A stretch of DNA of 64,000 bases from Diphasiastrum complanatum (lineage: Eukaryota > Streptophyta > Lycopodiopsida > Lycopodiales > Lycopodiaceae). The stretch covers positions 36,280,496 to 36,344,495 of the forward strand of contig CM055109.1 in NCBI GenBank assembly GCA_029204225.1, written 5' to 3'. The first letter of the stretch is position 1; every line of letters begins with the position of its first letter. The position numbers and the translations under genes were made by a program. Positions 22,751 through 32,015 of this stretch are shown here, in pieces. The notes under the pieces are model-generated. The model saw only the letters and a program-made list of their open reading frames with translations. It had not been told where the DNA came from and searched no databases.

Positions 22751-22756
22751 AGTGAT

Positions 22757-23148
22757 AGAAACAGATCCTTTATCTTTCTCACGAAAGACATGAGGTCTTT
22801 TTCATTCCACTGTAGATTTGTCAACTGATCTTCCAGCATCATGATCTGACTTCTTGATTTCGTCTGAAATCTAGTGAGCAATGCATCTCACATCTCCTTA
22901 GCTTTGGAGAGTGTAGTACTATCTTCGATGGAAGATGATAGCAAGGCTACTGCCTTGTTGTTTTTCTCCCTCCATTCACGTAGCTCCTTGCCTGTTGTCG
23001 TAGGCATTTCTTCTGTGCCATCCACCCAAGGGAAGAGTCCTTCGCCCTTAAGTATCAAAGATGTCTTAACTTTCCAGGCTAGAAAGTTAGATTCTGAAGA
23101 ATCAAGTATAGTGCAGATCTTGCTCTGCATACTGCTGATTGAAGCCAT
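22757..23148 (-). pseudogene. copia gag N-terminal part
   Basis: The ATG at 23146-23148 opens MASISSMQSK, followed by NFLAWKVKTSLILK and LREWREKNNKAV. These are standard features of the copia gag N-terminus (DUF4219 then UBN2). A stop near 22885 interrupts it, after which RFQTKSRSQIMMLEDQLTNL and SFVRKIKDLF complete the UBN2 region. The frame then runs into unrelated coiled-coil sequence near 22750. The ATG lies only about 13 bp from an LTR fragment, so the usual primer site and leader are deleted. Confidence 0.78.
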
Positions 23149-23161
23149 TGCTTCTTGCCAT

Positions 23162-23459
23162 TAGATCAGATCTCTGTACTTCTGGGTACTTGTGTGATCT
23201 TAGACTGGTACTCTTTTGAGCGTGAGGGCAAAACAAATTTCGTTTCTACCGTTGGTTTTGTTTACTTCGTCTGTCTTTTTCTCATACTGGACTACAAAGG
23301 AATCTCGTTTGTGGATCTTTCGTGTTCGCGAATCATTCGTGATCGTCTCCTTTGACTTTCGTGTTCGCAAAACTCTTCGTGTCTCGTGTCTCCAGATATT
23401 CGAGTTCGCGAACATCTTTGTCAGGTTGAGGGCTGAAAGCTAGCAAGGCTTTGTAATCA
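23162..23459 (-). repeat. Partial copia LTR, copy of 18590-18913
   Basis: The sequence matches 18590-18913 closely, including the TTCGTGTCTCGTGTCTC stretch and the GGGCTGAAAGC end. Only about 298 bp of the roughly 1.0-kb LTR remain; the part next to gag is deleted. It ends on the plus strand in GTAATCA, as the other copy does. Confidence 0.85.
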
Positions 23460-24440
23460 GTGACCAACACTTAACAAATTCTTTGTAATAGAAGGTACAT
23501 AAAGAACATTGTTTAGATCTACTCTCTTAGATGATCCAAGACATAATGGAATGGATCCAATTCTTACAATCTCACATTCTTGATCACTTGCAGTGAAGAT
23601 AAACTTCTTAGAGTTATTGTAAGAAAGTAAGGTAGAAAAGTAGTCTTTTTGGTGAGTCATGTGGGAACTAGCCCCACTCCACCATGTGTTGTGATTAGAT
23701 GTTTGTGTTAAGGAAGCCATCAAAGATAAGTTGCATTTATCCTCCTCCTCAAGCACAAGGTTGCCATGGTTGTCCTTCTCTTGGGCATTCCTCTTCTTGT
23801 AACACTCGGATGCAAAGTGTCCTTTCTTACCACAAAAAAAACACTTAAGCTTATTCTTGTCCTTCTTGCTCTTGCCTTTTGAACTTGAAGCTCCATCCTT
23901 GCTCTCGACCTCCACATTTTGGGTCTTCTTGGATGGAACCTTCTTCTTCTTGTCTTTCAAAGAAAAGTTAGCTTTCTCATCACCATCAATCAAAGAAAGA
24001 GAACCAATCCTATTCTTGATATGAAGCATAATACTATCCTTAGAAACTAGCACACTATGAAGTTTTTCAATAGTAGGAAGTTGATCTTGAATAGCAAATG
24101 TTTGAACTAGATTAGAATACTCATTTCCTAATCCATTCAAGATGACTTGAACTAGCTCATTGTCTTGAATCTTGTCACTAATGGAAGATAACTCAATATT
24201 CAAAGATTTGATCCTAAGAACATAATCTTGGGCACTTTCATTACTTCCTTTCATGCTTTGAAGTATTTGATTTCTTAGCATGAAGTATTTTTGGATTCAT
24301 AAATAGATTTTAGTGAATCCCATGCCTCTTTGGATGTGCTACAAGATGAGATCTCTTTCAACAAGTCATTACTCAAATTCGACGAATCCACATTTCCAGG
24401 ATTGAAGGAAGAAAAAGACCATGAGATCTTCACACTGTGA
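23460..24440 (-). pseudogene. copia gag-protease remnant
   Basis: The frame 24281-23457 encodes the latter half of gag (QILQSMKGSNESAQDYVLRIKSL, VILNGLGNEYSNLVQTFAIQ), a Lys-rich linker and the CCHC knuckle CFFCGKKGHFASEC (about 23850-23810). A degraded protease site follows (WWSGASSHM, where the expected Asp-Ser-Gly is altered by a small deletion), then VLYVPSITKNLLSVGH. Upstream, 24377-24293 carries another gag piece (SKEAWDSLKSIYESK) separated by a frameshift. It is cut at 23460 by the LTR fragment. Integrase and later domains are missing. Confidence 0.85.
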
Positions 24441-25390
24441 AGGATTATAAAACGACCCCCAAATAGACTGCCACTCTAAGGAAATACTAACGGAAGTTGG
24501 TCTATACCACAATTACAGCTCAAGCTCCATTGGGTATAGAGTCGAAAATAAGGCCATTCATGACCACCGGCACTTTTAATGGCAATCGGCAAGGCAGATT
24601 TCAAACGGTCTACCGACATTTTCAGATAGCCTACGGAACTCTGAAATGGTCAAGAACCATGACTTTCAGAAAGCTGAATGGGCTATTAGGATTCTCCTCA
24701 ATTAATAGGCTTTGACCTCGTTTATTAGAAGTTCTTAATAGCCGAAGCAAGTATTTACAAAGTTCATCAACGATTAGAAAGCAGTGTAGTTCTTATAACC
24801 TTAAACAACACTTTACACTATTGTGTATTCATAGACAAAATCCTAACTAAATAGTTAACTGGCGAACAATTAACAAATGAGATGTAAGTTCAATGTTTCC
24901 CTTGGTGTGGTTAGACTAGCTTTGCAAATACCTGGCGTTCAGCTTACCAAACAAATATCAAACCTCTGCAGTTCACCGAGTTCTAACAGAAAACCCAAAC
25001 GAGATAAAAAGCGTAATCGATAATAAACCAAACAGTTTAGCAAAGCCCACGGAACCCTAGCACTAAACTTTTCACCTAATTGCGACAAATTTAGGTTAAA
25101 GGTAATGCACAGGGTTATAGGTAGGCAATATGACGGATCTTTGGTAAGCCCACAGGTTAGCCTATGAGATGAACTAGGTAGGCCAAAAGAAACCATAGGT
25201 AGGGAAAAAGGAGTCGTAGCTAACAGGGATTCGGAATTGTAAATGGTCGCAATCAGTGCAAATAGCATAGATAATGAGTAGGATGGCCACAAACAAAGCC
25301 TTTCCTTTCTTAGCAGGGTAGACCTCAAAAAGCAAACAGGCCGCAAGTAGATTGGCGGTTGATTGAGGAGCCTCGGGTCGAGCTCGGCTA
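24441..25390. other. No gene recognised
   Basis: About 950 bp with scattered short frames and no conserved motif. Its position upstream of a minus-strand gag suggests remains of a leader or 5' LTR, but no second copy lies in the window. Confidence 0.4.
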
Positions 25391-25394
25391 TCTA

Positions 25395-25640
25395 ACGGGC
25401 CACGGGCAGATTAAGAAGAGGGAGCGTGAACATTGGTAGGTTTAGGCAGAAGAGGCCGCAGGGAGGAGAGAGAGGCAGGGTCGCTGGCAGCGAAGAGGGC
25501 CGCAGGCAGAGGCTGAAGGGTGATGGCCGTTAGCAGGGAGTGAACCGCAGGCAGGGCAATGATTAGCAGTGGGCAGGTAAGGAGCGGAGCAGGGAAGTGC
25601 GAGCAGGCTGGCCACAGGCAGATGGCAAAGCGCAGATCAG
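25395..25640. repeat. Degenerate GC-rich minisatellite
   Basis: Variants of a CCGCAGGCAGGG core recur at irregular spacing (for example near 25457, 25508, 25547 and 25575) in an otherwise AT-rich region. The spacing is too irregular to fix a period by eye. Confidence 0.5.
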
Positions 25641-25784
25641 GGTCTTGGGGAGGATCAGGAGCGCAATAGGTAAAGATGAGAATTAATCATGTTTTGGTAT
25701 GAGCAACAGCAGATCCGAGAGATAGAGATTGGCCTCAAACCAACAAACTACACCCACAAGGAAGTATGGCCCAGGCTAAGACCC

Positions 25785-26010
25785 GTCATTTCAAAGCCAT
25801 CACTCAGATCTCAGGTGTAGTAGTCAGAAATCAACGCCCATATATCAAGTGTAGGAGGTCAAAAATCATTGCTCAAGAATAGCTGTGAACCAGTGCTCAG
25901 AATGTGCTCAAGCATCAGGTGGTCAGCGCTTAGGCATCTGATGTAGAGGGCAGAGGCTAGTGCTCTGAAGTATGCATTAACAAAATATCAACGCTCAGAA
26001 TGTGGTCCTC
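25785..26010. repeat. Degenerate repeat of roughly 35 bp
   Basis: Variants of ATCAGGTGTAG followed by GTCAGAAATCA and GCTCA recur about six times. No coding potential is visible. Confidence 0.45.
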
Positions 26011-26289
26011 AATGTATGACTGAATCCAATCCTCTTGTCTCAACGATAGATAAGTCCCACAAATACACATTAATCCAAAAGCAGAGCTGCTGTGATGGTA
26101 GTCTATGAATGGTATCATTTATAATGAACATCCAATCAAAACAATATTTGCAAGAGTGAATGAGCAGACAAGAATATTGTTATTGCATCAAACCACAAAC
26201 TTAAGAAACCTTCACACTCATATCCCTGCAAAAAGGAGATCACAACAAAATTTGGTACACACTTTAAAGCTTACAAGCAAATGTATTAC

Positions 26290-26960
26290 AAGGCTTTCAA
26301 ATCTTCAGAGCCTCCAACCACAATGTTAGAGGCAGCAGAAAGAACAATTCACAGATCCACAAATAGTGGTAACACAATGCTAATGATTTAAATTGTAGAT
26401 CAATAGCAATGAATGAATCAGACAACAAAATGGAAATGGATGAGAGTGGAAGGCACGAGGCTACAGCCTCTTCTCCTTTCCTCCTTTCCTCCACACACTC
26501 ATTCTTGCACAAGCTCTCTCTCTCTCTCTCCAAGAAGATAAAAAATGAGTAGGGGCTCAATGGGATGGACGTGCACCCCTTTAAGAAATGGGGCACCTCC
26601 TTATGACTTTTCAAAAAACTGCCTCTAAAAATAGGGCACTGGCCCAAATTCGTTTTTAACACCTAACTTGGCCTGAACTTGCAATTTCAAGTTGGGCCCT
26701 ATTTACGGTTTCAATTTTTATGGGCTCACGACCAAGTTTTTAATTACTAGAACTATATTACGAAAATATTTGGCACCTCCTAGTCCCGACAAACCCGGAA
26801 ACTAGGGGCATAGGTCGCATAAATCAAATTTTCATACAACGTAAATTAACAAATGAACAGTATTTAATAGCAGTGCAACCGGCCATTGTGGGCCATTTAC
26901 GCGTCAGTTTTAAGCAATTTCACATCGGCGTAATAGCGCACGGCGACGATTTTTCATCGA
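26290..26960 (-). other. LTR-like non-coding DNA with a (CT)n run
   Basis: A CT run (about 26514-26532) is followed by a TTTAAGAAATGGGG stretch, which resembles the promoter part of the minus-strand LTR at 20596-21407. I could not identify ends. No gene is visible. Confidence 0.3.
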
Positions 26961-26999
26961 AAATAGCTTGAAAAAGAGGTCTTTTTCCCCGCAAACACA

Positions 27000-28510
27000 C
27001 TGCTGCCAATTCAAGAGGGAGATCGAGGCCAAACGTCAAATCAGAACATCGAGCCCCAGAGTCTTGAACAACAAGAAGCTGAAGATCAACCTGACGAAGA
27101 AGAAACGAACCACCAGCAACAGACATGACCAAGAAGGTCAACAAGACAAAGACAACTTCCAAAACGATACACTGACAATCATCAATGGAATGAAGATACA
27201 GAGTTCGAATTCTGTAGCTTCACTAAAGAACCAATAACATATCAAGAAGCTATCCAGAGCCAGAGGGAGAATTCTGGAAGCAGACAATGTTAGAAGAGAT
27301 CAGATCAATGAGGCAAAATGAGGCATAGACACTGTAGCCATTGCTCGAAGATAAAAAGAATATCGACTGCAAATGGGTCTATTAAAAAAAATTAAATTAG
27401 ATGGCATTGTCGGACGCTACAAAGCAAGACTTGTCGCCAAGGGCTACACGCAAAGGTATGGTATCGATTATTTAGATACCTACTCACCAATGGTGAAGAT
27501 GACAAGCATTCAACTGCTCCTTGCATATGCCACACAATACAATATGGAAATATACCAAATTGATGTGAAATAGCCTTTCTCCACGGAGATCTAGAGGAAG
27601 AAATCTTCATGAAGACCGACAATCGACAATATGGTTCTCGGTTGCAGTGATGCATTTATGGTCTGAAGCAGGCATCACGAGACGAGCTTTGTGATTTTGA
27701 CTATTTTTGTAGATGACTCCCTAAAGATAGGAAACTCTTTGATGCTGATCAAAGAAACGAAGAGTTAGATATCTGCAAATTATGAAATCACAGATTTGGG
27801 AGAAGCTACAAAATGTCTTGGGTTAGAGATTAGAAGGGGTTGAATCATAGTAGTAATGGAAATCAGAAGGGATCGAGTTAGAGGAGTAATGCATCTGAGT
27901 CAATCAGAACTGATCAAAGAAACAAAGAGTTAGATATTTGCAAATTATGAAATCACAGATTTGGGAGAAGCAACAAAATGCCTTGGGCTAGAGATTAGAA
28001 GGGGTCGAATCAGAGTAGTAATGGAAATCAGAAGGGATTGAATTAGAGGAGTAATGCATCTGAGTCAATCAGAATACACCGAAAAGGTGCTGAAGTAGTA
28101 CCAAATGGTGGACTGGAAAGAAAAAGCCAGACTGACGAAGCATAATTGCCCAAACACAGATGAGGAGAGACAGAAGATGGAAAGTATACCATACCAAAAC
28201 TTGATCGGTAGTCTGATGTACCTTACAATTTGTTCTAGACCCGACTTGGCCTTCCATGTCTACAAATTGAGCCAATTCTCCTCGAATCCTGGCATGGCAC
28301 ATTGGCAAATGGCGAAAAGAAGTCTACAATATCTGAAAGGCACCCAGAATATGGGACTGACCTACAAAGCAGAACATTCGAGACTTGATCTCAAAAGGGG
28401 AGCTGAAAGTCCAATACATAAAATCAAAGGACATGGTTGCAGATTTGCTCACAAAACCGCTCAACAAAATATTGTTCTCAAAACAAAAAAACGCAATGGG
28501 ACTGAATAGA
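27000..28510 (+). pseudogene. copia hinge-RT-RNase H remnant with an internal duplication
   Basis: The hinge between integrase and RT (RRSTRQRQLPKRY) is near 27128-27165 after a frame change. RT begins at 27373-27573 with [31 protein letters not shown] stop near 27571, lost sequence around 27600-27690 and the FVDDSL catalytic box (about 27703-27722) follow. The segment encoding NYEITDLGEATKCLGLEIRRG then occurs twice in tandem (27748-27912 and 27913-28077). The RT thumb and RNase H start continue at 28105-28380 (YQNLIGSLMYLTICSRPDLAF, HWQMAKRSLQYLKGT). The RNase H catalytic block is mostly deleted; only its tail (KSKDMVADLLTKPLNK) remains near 28427-28474. Gag to integrase is missing. Confidence 0.83.
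27748..28077 (+). repeat. In-frame tandem duplication of 165 bp (55 codons) inside copia RT
   Basis: Two adjacent 165-bp copies begin ATCAAAGAAAC at 27748 and 27913 and differ at roughly ten positions. The length is a multiple of three. Both copies encode the RT region just after the catalytic YVDD box. Confidence 0.88.
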
Positions 28511-28530
28511 CACAAAGGTTGCAATGTTCA

Positions 28531-28671
28531 AGAGGGAGTGTTGGGAATGGTGAATTCTTGCAACCATTCCATGGCATTCCCCAACGTCCAGAAGTTTGAA
28601 GACGAATCGAAGAAAAGACGAAGACCGAAGACGAGACCCCGAAACAGAAACAATGGCCTAAAATTTCTACA
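28531..28671 (+). repeat. Purine tract and start of the copia 3' LTR, truncated
   Basis: AAGAGGGAG at 28530-28538 is the purine tract and TGTTGGGAATGG from 28539 is a normal LTR start. A near-palindrome (GGGAATGG...CCATTCC...TTCCCC) lies at its beginning. The LTR is cut near 28672, where the next repeat starts. Confidence 0.75.
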
Positions 28672-29440
28672 ACGCTTAGTCTTGTTGATTCTGCTTCTAC
28701 TACGGATTTGCTGGAAAAGCTGAAAACTTGTGTCTCTAAGGAAATAGTAGATATCTTCCTGAATAGATTAGCATAAGAGCATTGACAATGTCATAAATTG
28801 ATGTTAAGTCTTTGATGGTAGATGTTTGAGACACAATCAGGGAATATAATTGAATGTTGTCTTTTATGCATGACGATGAATCACATATATGGTTTCGATT
28901 TTTGTTATATGTCCTACCTTGATGGTATTGTTTGGCATATAGGTTTTCTATATATTTGTAAATCTAGCCTTATCCAGCATGTTATATATTTGGGCAGACA
29001 ATTACAATAATATCAAATACATTTTAGAGCAATAACAAGAAAACTGGTTTTACATGTATGGATTTTACATGCTACCAGAATTTTATATGCGTAAGTTTTG
29101 GTAATTTTTATAGGACAGTGTTTTTGTGCTTGCAATTCAGAGTTTTTACTTTAGTTTTTCCCAAAAGTGAATTTTTTTTTTATACATATGGTAATATTTT
29201 GTGTTTACAGTAACTGAAATTTTTTTACATGTGATACAATACCTGAAATTTTTTTACATGTGGTAAAAGTTTTTTTACTGCTGGTAAAAAAACATACGTC
29301 ATTTTACATGTGGTAAAACTATTTATTGAGAACATTACAGAGTTATAAGGTTCTTGTAATGTTTCAAGTTGTTACAGCTGTCAAATTCCTGCAATTAATG
29401 TTATTACTAAATACACATGAAAATTTTTAGGAGTACTTTA
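28672..29440 (+). repeat. Direct repeat copy 1, about 0.77 kb
   Basis: This matches 30268-31035 over its whole length with scattered substitutions and small indels. It begins with the last codons of the ORF that is intact before copy 2 (SLVDSAS...KLKTCVSK) and continues through AT-rich DNA containing repeated TTTTTTACATGTGGTAAAA phrases. Confidence 0.85.
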
Positions 29441-29790
29441 TGGTTTTTGAAATGTTTAGTCGGGAGGAATACGCTTCGGACTTTGACATTGCGTCGACTA
29501 GTGACCTTAACCTGAAAAATAAGATAACAAGTAACAAAACTAGTAGGGGTGTTGGAATTATCAGGATGGAAGAAGCATTTGTATTATGGAGTATGGAATG
29601 CTAAATTGTCTGGTCATCGTGATGCAAAGTCATATGGGAAGTATGATTTGTAATTGCAAATTTGTTTTTGATGCCTTGTTTCATCAATGTTTTAGTTTTA
29701 GTGCATGTTATTCTGGTTCTTTTTTTTTAATGTTTATGTTGTCTTTTATGTAGGTGCAATTGCAGTGAAAAATTGTTACGTGATTGAGCT
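29441..29790 (+). other. Unique DNA between the direct repeats, coding-like
   Basis: A short plus-strand frame (EYASDFDIASTSDLNLK, about 29466-29520) looks coding-like. A TTTATGTAG end at 29746-29754 after a pyrimidine-rich run could be an intron acceptor before the ORF at 29791. The evidence is too thin to build a gene model. Confidence 0.35.
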
Positions 29791-30345
29791 ATGCAACGCA
29801 TAATATCTGGAGAAACATGGAATGGGAAGGCATTGCGGTTTGAGGATGCTTTACAACAGGAACAAGAGAAGTATTGTCAAGATAAAGATGCTGATATTCG
29901 TCAAATTTCTAGCACCTCTAATTGTACTGATTACAAGAAAGAAGTAAAAGAAGATGGTTATGTTTCTCCTATAGGAACTAGAAATGTTTGTGCTGAAAAT
30001 TTTGTTGGTGCTGAAGCTTTTGGAAAGTGTAACGTGATTAAAGTTGTAGTAGATAACAAGGCAATTAAAGCTGTTGAGCCGGAAAACGTGAATGATTGTC
30101 CGTATTTCAAAGAGGATGTTGATTTTTGGAATAGCGTAGATGGGAAAATTGCTATGGAAAATGAAATAAAAAAATATCAAGATAAATTGGATTCTATCTT
30201 TTCTGTTGTGGGTAGATCGAGTTCTATCCATGTTGGTCATCAGTTTCACAATTTGAACAACTGCAACATTATGCTTAGTCTTGTTGATTCTGCTTCTGCT
30301 GCGAATCTGCCAGCAAAGCTGAAAACTTTTGTCTCTAGGAAATAA
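29791..30345 (+). CDS. Unrecognised 184-residue ORF flanked by direct repeats
   Basis: I do not recognise this protein. It starts MQRIISGETWNGKALRF, is mildly charged and mixed in composition, and shows one likely helical stretch (VDGKIAMENEIKKYQDKLDSIF, about residues 115-140). It has no zinc finger or catalytic motif I can name. Its last 25 residues lie inside direct repeat copy 2, and a decayed version of those codons opens copy 1. The repeats and ORF therefore look like a unit of about 1.6 kb that was tandemly duplicated and then lost part of one copy. It might be a gene fragment carried by a transposon, the ORF of a small LTR-like element, or the last exon of a decayed host gene. Confidence 0.4.
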   Translation: MQRIISGETWNGKALRFEDALQQEQEKYCQDKDADIRQISSTSNCTDYKKEVKEDGYVSPIGTRNVCAENFVGAEAFGKCNVIKVVVDNKAIKAVEPENVNDCPYFKEDVDFWNSVDGKIAMENEIKKYQDKLDSIFSVVGRSSSIHVGHQFHNLNNCNIMLSLVDSASAANLPAKLKTFVSRK

Positions 30346-31035
30346 GTAGATATCTTCTTGAACAGATTAGCATAAGAGCATTGACGATGCCATAAATTGA
30401 TGTTGAGTTTTTTATGGTACATGTTTGAGACATAATCAAAGAATATAATTGAATGCTGCCTTTTCTGCATGACGGTGAATCACTGATATGGTTTCAATTT
30501 TGTTACATGTCCTACATTAGTGGTATTGTTTGGCCTATATGTTTTGTATACATTTGTAAATTTGTCCTTATCCAGCCTGTTCTATATTTGGGCAGACAAT
30601 TACAATAATATCAAATTTATTTTAGAGCAATAACAAGAAAATTGGTTTTACATGTATGGATTTTACATGCTATCAAAATTTTATATGCATAGGTTATGGT
30701 AAGTTTTATAAGATAGTGTTTTTGTGCTTGCAATTCAGAGTTTTTACTATAGTTTTTCCAGTAAGTGAATTTATATTTTTACATATGGTAATATTTTGTG
30801 TTTACAATAAGTGAAATTTTTTTACATTTTTTTTTATAGTAGCTGAAATTTTTTACATGTGGTAAAACGTTTTTATTGTTGGTAAAAAAAATGTCATTTT
30901 ACCTGTGGTAAAACTATTTTTTGAGGACATTACAGAATTATAAGATTCTTGTAATGTTTCAAGTTGTTACCGCTGTCAAATTCCTGAAATTAATGCTATT
31001 ACTAAATACACATGAAATTTTTTAGGAGTGCTTTT
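30268..31035 (+). repeat. Direct repeat copy 2, about 0.77 kb
   Basis: Partner of 28672-29440. The match ends near TTAGGAGTGCTTT at about 31035. The offset between copies is about 1596 bp. Confidence 0.85.
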
Positions 31036-32015
31036 GGACATGGCAAGGCCTTTGTGGTATAAATGGTTGTTGAAACTATGAAAATTGAATGGCATAATAA
31101 AATGGGACTATTGAAGATAAGCAATGAGCATCCACATGAAGGCAATATTGAAGGACCTGAGTTTTGCAATGAAAGTTTTTGTGGAGATTAAGCTTATCTA
31201 GGTGACATAACAGATCAGGTTAGACATGGAATACTCGGCACCTCGTTATTAGTGAACTACAAATACTGCAGAAATATTGGCAAGTTGCTCACACATGCAA
31301 AGATAAACAGGATAGTATAGCTACTCTAATTGGAGTTCAAAAAACAGATTAAAAACTCCTCATATGTACTGTAATACGACAGAAGTCAATGAATCAAGCT
31401 GTGTGTTTGAATGATCAACCGAGTTTCTCAAAGAATAGTGACTCTGGGAAATAATTAGTAAAGAGTTAATGCATTTGATCTACTGAAAGTCCAAGCAGTA
31501 TGTTTTAAAATATAACCTCACACTAATGACTGACTTTCAACATTCTGTCTGTACTGCTTAAATTCTCTACAGCAAAATCACATGCACAATTTGCGTTAAG
31601 GTTTGTGATGTAGGAAGCTCATGGCAAGAACAACTTTCTTCCTGGACTATGGCTAAGCACTCATTGGCATCCTTATAACCTCATAAAAGCCCGAAAATGG
31701 GGATCTGCACAGCTTTGAGATAAGCCTTTCTACCGAATTTCTTCAACGTTGAGTTGTAGAGAAATTACTGCTTTGCTCCATATTGCAAAAGGCCTCTAGA
31801 AATTCTTTGGGCTAACTTAGCCTAGTGGCTTTGTTTCAGATTGAAGACACTTCTGAATTTTCGATGAGTTAAATTGGCATCTTAACTTTTGTCAGTTAGC
31901 AGATTAGAGCAAGCAGAGTGAAGAGCACAAATGGGTGCCCGGTAGATTTCAAATCAAATAATAGTATGAAAGACATAATTTTCCTAAAGAACCAAAAGAG
32001 AAGCATGTACTCTGT
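31036..32015. other. Intergenic DNA, including the 3' flank of CslD
   Basis: No gene is recognised. A short coding-like plus-strand stretch near 31080-31190 (HNKMGLLKISNEHPHEG) is not supported by anything else. The part next to 32016 must contain the 3' untranslated region and polyadenylation site of the minus-strand CslD gene; I could not pick out a clear signal. Confidence 0.5.

Noticed and set aside
24939-25346. 135-residue minus-strand frame
   Set aside because: Composition is biased to Leu/Ser/Phe, with no motif and no neighbouring coding pieces.
28672-31035. Helitron carrying a gene fragment
   Set aside because: I found no convincing terminal CTRR plus hairpin or 5' TC end at the repeat boundaries, so the call is not supported.
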